From Nyssa sinensis (Eukaryota; Streptophyta; Magnoliopsida; Cornales; Nyssaceae), in contig CM018041.1 in assembly GCA_008638375.1 (NCBI GenBank), forward strand, positions 1,178,001 to 1,242,000: a DNA stretch of 64,000 nt, written 5' to 3'. Position numbers and translations under genes: made by a program. A model generated the notes under the pieces. It did no database searches, was not told where the DNA came from, and worked only from the letters and a program-made list of their open reading frames with translations. Of the stretch, positions 24,382-36,700 are shown one piece after another. Every line of letters begins with the position of its first letter. The stretch's first letter is position 1.

Positions 24382-26612
24382 TTATTCCAGCATGGCATCT
24401 ACTGAAGCTTCCACAGCTGACTTTTGAGATTTTCCCTTGTTCTTACCTGTAGTGACATACATATAACCTCAAATTGCTATTGTTCTGGTATTCCAAAATC
24501 AAAACAATAAGACTAAGCGAAATAGGGCATACTGATCAAAGCAACAATTTGTTAGCATGGTGAACAAGCATGCAGTATTATGTGTTTTAAAAGGGACCTA
24601 CCTTTCTTCTTAACTTTAAGCTTCAGACTCTTTTTCAAGTGAAATTTTGCTGGAGGTTTATTGGCCTCTTCAGATGTCCCTGATTCCCAGAAATAATTTT
24701 GCATCAGAACCATAAAGAGTCACTCATTTTCAATGGGAAAAATTAGCATGTTGTTTAACCACTCCGTATACACTGAAATGAGTCATAAACAGTTACTGAA
24801 GATGAACCTTAAATGGGTGATACAAGACACTTGTATCCTCCCTACCTAACTGGACATACATCCAATGGAAAGAGAATTCTAAAGCCCTTCATCAAAAGCA
24901 TGGACACTCTCTTCCCCACCTATGTGTTCCTCACTATAGCAAGTGGAAACACCAATGTAACAATGCCTAATCACTAAGTGAATTATAAGAAGAAATAAAA
25001 AGTTGTAGTAGTATTCATAAAAATTTATTCACTTATCATCAAAAGAATTCATAGCATTGGACTGAATATTCAAAGAGGGTACTTGCAAACCAATACTAAG
25101 AAGCAATCAAATCAAGCATGCGAAAGTACAGGGAAAACGCAGAAATAGCATCTAGTTTCCCAAAAGTGCATCTACTTTCTGCTCATACAAAATTTTTGGT
25201 TTTGGATTTCCTATGAGGAAGTCATGGGGACCATGTAAAAAGAAGTGCTAGGAAGGTTTGGGATATAGTGCCGCATTGTCTTTTTTGGTGCTTGTGGCGT
25301 GAGAGGAACAACAGGATTTTTGAAGGGCCGTGTATCCCAGTAGATTAAAAGATATCTCTTTGAAAAATTTATACTTTTGGGTAACTGAATCTTATCCGTC
25401 TTTTTTTTTTAATCTTTTGTTGAGTTTTTGGGAGGTTTAAAGTTCTAATCTAGAGCTCCTCTAGTCCTCTTTTTGTATACAGGTTCATCCCCCTCAGGGA
25501 GTTCTTCATTATAAATACATATGTTACATAAATAAATAAAAAGGTGCGAAATAGAAAGCCAGAAATACAAGAGCATTCCCACTAGACAAATGGAATAAGT
25601 GCCCATTTGGGGTAGCTTTTGCAACTCCATTTTGGAGCCCAGACAGGAAGTCCACGAGCAATCCTTGATAGATTCTTTTCATCAACATAATTTTTCTACT
25701 TGATCACCACCTAATTTAAGTACCTAATCCCCAACGTAAAAAAGTGGAGAGAGTAATCCTACTCTTCTATCTAATTCCAAGTAAAGAATCACCACTGAGT
25801 CCAGCTTATGGGTGATTTTTTTTTTTTTCATTTTCCTTTATTTTTTGGACAGGAAATGGGTGATGATCTGACAACCGTGAAATTTCAATCAGCAAAAATT
25901 TTTAAAGAGTTCCCACACCAAACTCTTCATAGGTGAAAGTTACAAAATAAAACATAATGTTGAACAATGAGTCAATGACATCCTAAACACATATACTTAG
26001 AATGAACCTTTATGTACATCAACTCCATTGAATCCAAAAACTACAAAATGATTTTTATTAAAAAGGTAACAAACAATAAACCAGGGGTGAAACCTCAACA
26101 AAATAAATAAGATAACATTTATAGTGATGCATCATTACTCTTGCAATTACCCAAATCTTCTTTCCTTCTTCATTCCTATAATTTCTGGACAAAATTTTTT
26201 TCTTCATTAATGTACACCATTCTCCCCCTATAATACATACATTTATACACACACATACACATAGAGAGGAGGGATGGTAGTATTACCTTCTGCAGCAGCC
26301 ATCTCGATATCTTGCATGGTGACAAGACCCTTCTCCAAAGCCACCTTCTGCTCCTGTTCGTTAATTACATAAAAAAAAAAAAAAAACAAACAGTTATCAC
26401 AATATATATACACAGAGCGAGAGAGAAAAAGAGAGAGTAGAGAGACGAACTCTGCGCCATTTCTTGAAGAGCTTGCGCTTGCGCTTGCCGGAGACGGCTA
26501 GGGGTTGAGGCTTCTTCTTGAGCTTCCCAGTCGAAGGGTCTCCATGAATCGCTCGCTTTCGCTCTGCAATCGCAGCTCTCCTCCTCTTCTGTACCACGTT
26601 GAATTTGGCCAT
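24382..26612 (-). CDS. Small, highly basic protein of unknown function (conserved-looking)
   Basis: I do not recognise a named family. Four minus-strand exons join in phase: 26451-26612, 26287-26353, 24602-24679, 24382-24446, giving 123 aa. The N-terminal 54 residues are very basic (KRRRAAIAERKRAIHGD; VSGKRKRKLFKKWRR). A short acidic/hydrophobic middle follows (LEKGLVTMQDIEMAAAEG). The tail is Lys-rich (KKSLKLKVKKKGKNKGK) and ends DAMLE. The composition suggests a nuclear or nucleolar RNA- or ribosome-associated protein; that is inference. The SGKRKRK core recalls small basic proteins such as animal C11orf98, a weak resemblance from memory. The start at 26612 (MAKFNVVQ) is preferred over an in-frame ATG 18 bp upstream. 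Clean splice sites and phases support a real gene. Intron 2 contains a LINE fragment. Confidence 0.75.
25195..25541 (+). mobile_element. 5'-truncated LINE (L1) 3' fragment
   Basis: Translated on the plus strand it contains VWDIVPHCLFWCLWRERNNR, the typical C-terminal tail of plant L1 ORF2. Stops and a cttttttgtatac-like 3' UTR follow, then an A-rich tail (aaataaataaaaa). It sits antisense inside intron 2 of the small basic-protein gene. Confidence 0.75.
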
Positions 26613-26873
26613 CGTTCCGTTCCCTCCCAAAACCCTAGCTACCTAACTTTGGCTCAAGTTTTATGTATGTATAACATTGTTTATCGAACCCGGGTTAATC
26701 CGAAAAGTGCGACGCTTGACCCACTGATACATTTTATTTTATTTTATTATTTTTAAAAAAATAATCTAGTAAAATGATTTTAATTTCGACAAATTTATTT
26801 GTCGTTGAACCAAATTTAATAGTTTTACCGCAGCCAAATTGGCTTTAAATTCTCACTTTTTTTCTCTCTTTAA

Positions 26874-26916
<43 letters not shown>

Positions 26917-27779
26917 CACAAATAAACTTAATTAAAAATATATATAATAACCTTTAAAATTAGGACTTAACAATTCTTATATATAATATTTTTTAAGTAT
27001 GTTACAATAAAATATACAAATAAATTATTATAAAATATTATTTCGATTAATTAAGGTATGTTTCATAAAATCTAATTGGTATAGGACTCCTAAGTTATTT
27101 TGAATCATGCATGCACTTCTTAAGCTTATGCCTTGGGATCTCTTTGGATTGAGAGAAAAAAAAATTATTACTTCAAGAAAAAATAAATTAAAAATAAATT
27201 CTCAAACCACATAAATTCATAAAAAGACTAATATATCCTTTGGACGTGACAAACATTTGATAATATTTAGATTCCCTAAGGTGAAATGGCCCATACAAAG
27301 TACCAATCTTAAAAAGAGGAGAGTAACAACCCCACCATATCACTGTCACCAAGTCAGGAAGCTGCAACTTCGTAGCATGGAAAACTTCTTTGAAATTATT
27401 GAGCGTCGTAAAATACTAAAATACTGTCACATAATGACATAATATGATGATATCATGAAGTAAGTTTTTGAATTCTTTAATAATGAAATTTCTAAATTTT
27501 AATGCAAAGTAGACAAGAAGCCAAATAAGAAAAAAGGGTATCTGAAGCAACATAAATGTAAATGATAGAGATAAAATAAGTGGGATCTGTAGTATTTCTA
27601 CTTTCTAGTGAATAGAAGAATACCGCTTATAATTATGTGTATATTTTTTTTTATTACAATTTTCCCTAGAAGGCACATACAAACAGAACAAATATGGCCC
27701 CCTCCTTGCAGATGTGAAACTTCTCAAACTGATGTCTTAACACACTGCCTTGGTATCAGGGAATTGGAGGCAACAAATT
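26613..27779. other. Intergenic region with promoter of the basic-protein gene and AT/AC microsatellite
   Basis: The right edge holds the 3' end of the transporter gene and the left edge the promoter side of the basic-protein gene. A (TA)n(CA)n microsatellite lies at about 26,873-26,921. No gene seen. Confidence 0.5.
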
Positions 27780-30700
27780 CTAAAGTATTTTGGCCTCAAT
27801 CTCCTCCAGACTCAGCCCCTTCGTTTCTGGTACAACGAAGAATATGAAAAGGAGGGATAATATGGCAATCAATCCAAAGATGAAAAACAAAATTCCAGCT
27901 CCCAGCAAAGCCTGCAATCAGAAAGTAGACAACAGTAATACATTCTTCTTAACAACCGTGTGAGATCATCAGTATGAATAAGAAGTAACAGGTGAAACAA
28001 TACAAATTTCTGAAAAACAGGTCAAATATCAGTGATCTTATGTGGTTCAAAATTAACATCAAATATGACATGAAGACATTAAAGCATTTTGAAATTCAAA
28101 GATACCATAAAGTCAAAACTTTAACATTTAAGAGCTCAGCACATTATATATTTAAAGGACCACTAATTTGCAGAAACACTTTGGGTGGAGCTGAAATGGT
28201 TTAGAAGAAATCAACCCCATGATGGGACTTGACGGGGTTCAGGCAACAAAGCAATCAAACCTAATTTTGTTGAAACCAGGCACTGGTGTTGGACTACACC
28301 GGTCCAATTATCAATCTCAACTCAATTCAATTAAGAAAAGCCTTATTCACCCTACTTTAGGTTTGCTGTTGACTACAAACATCCACTTTTCCCACTTTGC
28401 TTGTAAGTCATACCTTTGGGTAATCACAAGCCATCATCGTCTTTTCTCACATTCTCTTCCCACATTATTGTTACCAATTTCATGATCCTTTTCACAGTTC
28501 AATTTGAACCAAACTGCTTCCTATCAGTACCATAAATGGCTTTCATTGCATGAGCCAAAAACAAAAAACAATCTTAAACAATTTATTCTCTTCTTTTCCT
28601 CACTCAGTTAATAATACCTCTGACGCTCTTAACTTCTTTGTTGCCGTGTTACACTCATTTCAGGTTCTACCCTTCTCTTGCCAGCCAGCCATCTCAAGCC
28701 CCCAAATAGCTTCAATTGTTTATCAGTCTCAGGTGCATGACCCCCTAACTTTTTTTTTATCAGACATGACCCCCTAACATTATCATGGCCTCATAACACT
28801 TCAAAAGAATTCAGTTTGATTTCATAGATATTTGTCCAATCTTGTAGCACTGCAAGAGCACTTGATCCATTTGCCAATCTCACCAGCAGTTACCCTGGGT
28901 AACATCTCCTGCCATCTCTAGTGGTGGATGAGGGGAGGGAAGGGGGAAGGGTACAAGCCCTGGTTGGGACACAGTTGTCTGTCTTATCACGTGTGTGTGC
29001 GTCAGGATAACATGTAAAACCAGGTCCTAGGAGGGAAGTAGAATTTTAAGAATCTTAAACTGATGTTATCAATGAAAAAAATAAAAGTTGACTGAAGCAT
29101 CAATGCAAAAACACTAAACTGATCTATGTTACACATTGAGGAAACACTATTCATGATACAGTTTGTTGATATCTGCACTAATGCTCCAAGTGTTTATAAC
29201 TCTGTTATGCATCTTCAGAGGAATCTTAATGTGAAGCATGAATAGTGTTACCTTCTAATGTCATTATGGATAGCCCCTTTGTTGTGTAAAACTTGGATAA
29301 ATACTCGGAAAAATATTCAGAAGTCGAAACTGAACATTTAAAATTCTAAAAGATGCAGCAACGTGTTTTTTTTTTTTTTGATCGGTAAAAGTTATCAGTG
29401 ATAGCTGCAAGATGCAGCAACATGTTTCCAACTTCCTAAAATAACAACTGAAGTGTAGAAGTCTTCCCAAAGGAGAGAAAACCAAATACTGTAAATGTCA
29501 AAAAAAGTATCAGCATGCCCAAGCAATTACATGTTCTAGTGACAACATGTACCTAATATATGACAATAATTTCAAGTTTTCCATTTGAGCGACTGCTGAA
29601 AAATTAAAATGGTTAAGAAAAAGTAAGCACCTTTAGAGGAGAAAATGCAAACGTCACAAGTGCATTTGCAGCCAAAATTTATAAGAACAGCTATACTTAA
29701 TCCTCGCCCCCTCAGGCGTAATGGGAAAATCTCTGAAATCATCAGCCAACCAATGGGACCAAATGATAACTGCAAAAACATTCTTCAGAAATTACTGCTT
29801 GTGGTACAACATTACATCATAGTTGACACACAACCTCTAAGACAAACAGAAAGTATTCTATTTGGCACACATGCCATAATATAGAAAGTTAGAAACTAGA
29901 AGATGATGTATTCCTTCCGTTTCATATAAATATTTTTCTGTGCTATTCTTTTTTCTCTCCCCATAGCATAATTGCACTTTCGGTGGTAGCTCTACTACAT
30001 TTAGAGAATGTAAGCTGTAAAATGAGAGTTAAGTTATAATATTAACAAATCATGAATGAAAAAATTATAGAGGAAAAGATTTTGACTAATAATTACTATA
30101 GTTGCAGAGATACACTGCCCTTTGTAGCCTAATTAGGCCGTAAGATGACCATTTACCTCCATTGTAGCTGCACACTTTCTCTCTGTGGCATTCTCCCTCT
30201 TGCTCACTTTTGGTCCAAAGATGAAATTCTTAATGATAATTTTACACACCAATTTCAATATTCATTTTCAAATAATGTGCTCTAACAAATTTTACGCCCT
30301 CGTTAAAATAAATAAATCGCCACATTTTCAAGCACAGTAATTCAGGAACGATTCAAAAGGAAATCCCTGAGTACCTGATAACAACCAACATACAATAGCA
30401 GTGCAACTACAGCCACAACTGGTGCATCATCCAGGTACGGTATAATATGATCCCAAAAGGAACAACGAGATTACCTGTCACATGAACAAATTATATAATT
30501 CTTAGGAGCTTGTGGTTTGATGATAATTGTTAACAAGTCCTAATTTGTATAATAATAAGCTTAAAGGTGAGGGAATTGAAGGTGGAATTAAATCTAAGCG
30601 GTTGACGAGACAGTTTCGATCAACATATCAAATTGCCTCCCCAGTCCACACATGCACCAAAGAAACAATCGGAAACCTCTTAAGAGAAGAGAGAGGACTT

Positions 30701-33700
30701 ACCATACCAGAGACACCTCCAAGTAGTAAAGGTCTTCTCCCGAGTCTATCGACAACCACAACAGCTGCTCCAGTCATAATCAACTACCCAGGTTGGGGGG
30801 TGAAAAGGAAAGAGTTAAAACATTCCAGAAAATTAGAAAAAGGAAAAGGAGAGAGAGAGAGAGAAATGAGTCATTATGTCCATCAGGCTTACAAGTTGAG
30901 GAGAGGGGGGGAAGGAAGCTTAATTGGAAAACCTCGACTCTTAAATACAAAACTAAGGAACCAAATCATCTTCATCTTCCAACATAATTCACAAAAAACT
31001 AATGATAATTGTGCAGAGTGAATTACATAAATGGGAAATAACTGAATTGAAATACCACCATTAAAGTGATCAATCACCCAAAGGGACCTCCATTTTTATA
31101 CATGACACAGAAGCATGAAAGCGAAGGGACAAATTTGAATATGTAACTACACACACACACACACATTATTGACATGATTAATTGCAAAGGAAAGGATTAG
31201 AAAGAGTATATATGCACAAAATCCTTCAGGCCTGAGATTGTATCAGTCTACACAAAACCATCTATTTGCCAATCGACACGTTTAACGTTTTTTTTTTTTT
31301 TGAACACACACACACACACACACACGCACACACACATATATATATATATATATATTAACGCCCAGAAGAAAAAATCTACCTTCAATAAACCAAGAAGAAT
31401 CGAGACCCTTGTCGCATCAGACGCTGCAGAGAATCCTGCACTCTATCAAATTATAATGAGTTAGTACAAAAACAGATTCTTCTGTTAAATCCCAATTAGG
31501 GCAAGAGTATATTCAAAACTTTCAACAGTACTCAACCTAAATCAACAAGTGTACCTGAAGGATCGAAGCAGCATAATACAGTACACTAGGTTGCCCCGTT
31601 ATCTGGCATGCAAGATTGTGACAAATGAGTGCAACTTGCTGGAACTTATTAACTGATTTCACAGAGGTCCAAGGCCCACAGAAGATAATAATTTATTTAT
31701 TTTTTATCAGTTACCCACAGAAGATAATAATACCTGTTGAAATAAGACTAATCCACCACCAATAATAAGGGCTTTCAAGCATTTGCCCTTTAAACATCTC
31801 CCCTATTGTAGCTTCATTCTCTCCACCAACATAAGAAAGCTCAGCCAGAATTTCATCTACTTGTTCAGGAGCTGAATCACCAATAGCTTCACCCCTAAGC
31901 CGGCACAAGCAACGTATGGTAGTCCCTCTTAAATCCTGCATATTGCCTTTTCCCTGTATAGCACGTAGAATTAGCCATCTAGGCGATTCAGGTAGCCACC
32001 ACATTCCAATTCCCATAATCACTGATAAAGGGAGACTAGCTCCATACATATAGCGCCAACCAGCAACCGTATCAACCAAAAGGCTACCAATTGTATAACC
32101 TAGCTGCAAGAGATTCCAAAATACTCACTATTTGAAAGCTTTCTTCGCACTAACACTCAAGATAATAATAATTAAATTTTATGTTGAGCAGAAATTGCTA
32201 AAGAGGTTGAAAGAAAAAATTTCAAAGTAGTTCTTGCTTCATAGCTTGTACTGAACAACTTAAATCAAATCACATCCACACTGTAAGCCTGCAGTACTTA
32301 CAACCATCCCAAAAACTATAAAGAACTCTTTAAGAGAAATTAGTCGCCCTCGTATCTGACTTGGAGCTGTCTCAGCGATGTACATTGGAGCAGCATGCAT
32401 TGCCTATATATCAGCAGGAAACAGAAAAATAACATGAGTTGCAATTGGAGAGAAATTGGAATAAAGAAAAAAAATTTTGAAAGTCAAATCATAAAAAGAA
32501 TATATCCAGTGGTTCAGTTTTCATTTCTCAAGCAATATAGGACACTGAGATAACTAGATATTTTTTTTTTCCTCTTCTTTCATTTAGTCAGTAGGTTTAT
32601 TGTATTGATTGCTTCTTCAAATTGTGAAAAGCAAAAGTTCATTTTAAATTGAACAGAGATTCTAGAAGTTTCCCTCTCCGTCTTTTCCTCTTCACTTGGG
32701 ACTATAAGCCACTAAATCCTGTCTCAGAAGATTCAGCTTTAGATGTCTGACCAGGGTGACTATGCAGCTCCCAAAACTGAGTGCAAAGAGAGTCCATAAC
32801 TCTCAATTTAATCTGAGAGGAAACCTCCATGAAAACAAAATGGCTATAGACTGTGAGGTGAAAAGCATTGACTAGAAGGGACGTCAAAAAAGCACATGAA
32901 TCCTTCTGAGAGACAATTTTCCAGAAAAATGTGTTAAATTGTTCAGAGTCAAGGGAATCTCCCTTGGGGTCAATCCTTAAGGGAGACATCCCTTGGAGTT
33001 TGGCCTTTTTAAAAAATAATTGTTCAGACTTAATATTTGTGGGTAGATGGGCATGTTCACATGCACACAAAATTTAGTTACTTTGAATCTAACTGTTTAT
33101 ATATATACACTGCAAACCAAAAGACATTGAAGTACCTGCATAAAGGGCATAAGAATAAATAATAAAATTCATAAAGAACTAAATTACCATATAATAGCAG
33201 TAGCAGTAAGGTCATAGACTATTACCAGTCCAATTCCTATACCAAATATTAAACGCCCAATCACCATAATAGCGAAGTCGGGTGCCAGTGATGTTACCAG
33301 AGCTCCAATAAGATACAGCATAGCAGCCGCAATCAATTCCCTCCTCCTTCCTATAAGTCAAATTCATTGTTTAGACTTCAGCAAGAAAAACTCAATATCA
33401 TGAACTATAAACTATAAGCCCAAAATTTAGAGGAATAGCCAACCTAGAAAATCAGCAATATTAAAAGCCAAGACAGAGCCAATCAAGGCCCCATATAGTG
33501 AACCACTAGTCTGCAAAACACAGCAACCACATAATAGAAAACAAAAGAATTATATCAGTCGTGTTTTTCTTCATTTTTTCAAACAATAGCCAATTACAAC
33601 AAACGTGTACTTGAAGCAGAATAACAGGCCAGAGAAAGTTTCAACCCCATGAAAATCTCGTGGTAGCAATCAACAAAAAGTAGAAAACTTACAACGAGAC

Positions 33701-36700
33701 CAATGTCCACAGAAGACAAATTGTACCATGTAATCCCGCTTAACGTGGCCGACTGAAAAGAAGAGAAAAAGAATAAGAAATTGGATAGTTTTGTCTGAAA
33801 GGACAAAAGAAGCATATGTGAGATGGAAAAGCAAAGAAAATTCCACTGCCAGGCAAGATGTAGTTATCTCTTGTTGACTTGTTAAGATTATCGAGAAGAT
33901 TTTTAATTAGAAATGACTATTGGGATTTTAAAATAGGACCTATCTGTACAACTAAGGCATCCGAATCTATCCCATGACAACTGTAATCAGAATGGACTTG
34001 ATATTAGTTGAAAATCAGCAGACTCCAAGCCTCCTTTGATGTGTCAAAGAAGGCTACACATGGCAACAATTGTTACAATCAGTAACAGAACATACAACTG
34101 GATCAATTTTTGTCATGCATAAAATTACATTGAAGCACTTAAAAGCTAAAACATTAACCATTTTCCTTGGCATTCCCTATAAAACAACTGAAAATTTACA
34201 CAGATAGGAAAACAAACCTTGGCAGGGGCAAACTAGAAAAATTTCTTGGGTGGACCAGACCAAGTATCATCAAGTATTTTTAATATGCACTTCAATTGAA
34301 TTTATTTTCCTTTTTAGCAACTTCAATTTTGCTGTTAATTTTAAACAACTCAATTCAAAAATCAGAAACTAAAATCCTAACTGACAACTTCATTTTTTTT
34401 AGATAACTAGGCTAAATCGCATGGAATTTGCTCTTCTTTCTAATTTTTCTCCAAATTAGTTGGTTTTGGTTTTTGTCACCTTAGTAGGTAAATGTTCAGT
34501 TCGGTATGTTGATGATAACAATTAAAACTTTTATTGATCAAATAATAATAATAACTATTAAAACACCTATTATACACTTGAATTTTACCTTGGTAGCATT
34601 ACATCAAATTGACCCTGTAGCGCCATGTTTGATATTGAATCTGATCACCTTGTTGCAACTAGTTATCCTTTATTTTTTTGACGAGTGCAAGTAGTTATCA
34701 ATTTATTCACTTAAAATTAATTTTTTTTACTTTTATATAGTTACACCTTCTAAAATGAAGTTATATTCATTTTCAAAATGAGTATAGGTTATCATTTATT
34801 AATTAATTAACTTTTGTTGTAGAAAATTTGGCTATTTAAAATAGAATCGTACAAGATCAAATTTTGTAAAATTATGAAAAGCAAATAATAAATAAAAAGC
34901 TAAGATAGTAACAATTAGAAAGAAGCCGAGTCAGTTAGAATTGGTGTTTTTTCTTTTATTTATTTATTTTTAATAAAGTAATATGCTTGTTAGCAAGAGA
35001 GATGGAAAAGCCAATCACTAAAGGAAATCTAAAGAATGCGGGACTTTTAGTTGGACTTGAAGAGACCACCTTGTCACACTAACATGACCTATAGATGGAT
35101 CAGAGAAATGCTTTCTTAAAAAAAGGTGTTTCTTTTGACTTGTATTCATATCGGATAAGCTTGTTGGGGTTATCATTAAGGAAACTTAATTATTTGCACT
35201 ATCTAAATACTTATCAATATTTATATTTAAACAAATTTACATAACTTTTTTTATAGGTAAAGTGTGATTGTAAAAAGGCGCTCGAAGGGGGTGAATCCAT
35301 ATTTACAAAAGGGATTTGGCATAAAATTAAAGCCAAAGTTCCCCAAAAAAGCAACAAAAAAAAAAAATACATACAAAGGGTATGCTTCTTTAATCCAAAA
35401 GTGAAACAACCTTAAAAAATTATCATTGAACCTATATTTACAAAAGGGATCCAGCTAAAAATTAAAGCCGAAGTCCTCCAAAAAATCAACAAAAGAAAAT
35501 ACGTACAAAGGGTAAGCTTCTTTAATCCAAAAGTGAAGCAACCTAAAAAACCTATCCTTGAACATATTAGGGGAGAGTCTTTTCCCTCAAAAAACCTAGA
35601 GTTCCTTGCCTTCCAAATAAACTATAAAAGACATAAAGGAACCATACGCCAAGTCTTCCTCAAATCCTTCCTCATCCTACAACCCTCCCAATTGAAAAGC
35701 AATCCTTTAATTGCGGCTAGCATAACCCACATGCATCCAAAAAGACAGAACATGAAACTCCAAGCATCCCGAGCACCTTATAATGAAGGAAAAGATGATT
35801 CACCATTTGGACCTCCTCCTTACATAATGGACACCTACTTGGTAAGAGAAATTCCATTCTTTGTAAGTTGAGGCGAGGTTAACACCCCTTGCATGTGGTA
35901 GCCCAAACGAAAAAGCCACCTTTGTAGACATCTTGCCATGCAAGAAAGTCCCTCGAATGATTCAAGGTCCAACTATCCCATCCTCCTTATCATTTCTTAT
36001 AGAGAACCTATTCAAAATTTCAAATAGCCTCATCACATCCCCCACCTCCCAATCTTCAACCAGCGCATTTGGGTTGGATGCAATCCTAGAATAGTTGCCT
36101 AAATTGATCCTTCAACGGGATGTCCCCACTCCAAACATCCTTCCAAAACCTTACCCCCAAGTCCATTCCCACCTCAAAATGTGTGAATTTGCAAAATTCC
36201 TCCCGGCCCTTGCTAATGGACTTCCACAAGCCACAACCATAAGGCTCCACCACCTCCTTAGGAAACCACCCTAATTCTTCACAACCATATTTAAATTTTA
36301 AACGCAATCACCTGCCTCCAAAGACCATCCGCCTCCAATGCAAACCACCACAACCATTTACTCAAAAAATAAAAATTGAAGAATCTCAGTAACTTAATAC
36401 CCAAACTCCCTGCCATTTTTGAAGCCTTCACCTTTTCCCCCCGATTAAATGAATCTTCTTCTCCTTTCCTAGGCCTCGCCAAAGAAAGTTCTGCGACAGT
36501 TTATCTAAGTGTTTCCCCATCGAAATCAAAATTGGGAAAAGATACATAAAATAGGTTGGAAAGCTAGTCAATGTACTCCTTAATAGAGTTATCATTCCTC
36601 CTTTGGGTAGATGTTTTCTTTTTCACCATGCCAATCTCTTCTCAAATTGCTCCACCACCACATCCCACACCGCATTGGCCTTATATGATGCCCACAAAGG

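Noticed and set aside
30527..31021. 164-codon open frame on the plus strand
   Set aside because: It runs antisense over transporter exon 11 and flanking introns, has no family resemblance, and includes a GA repeat translated as Arg/Glu.
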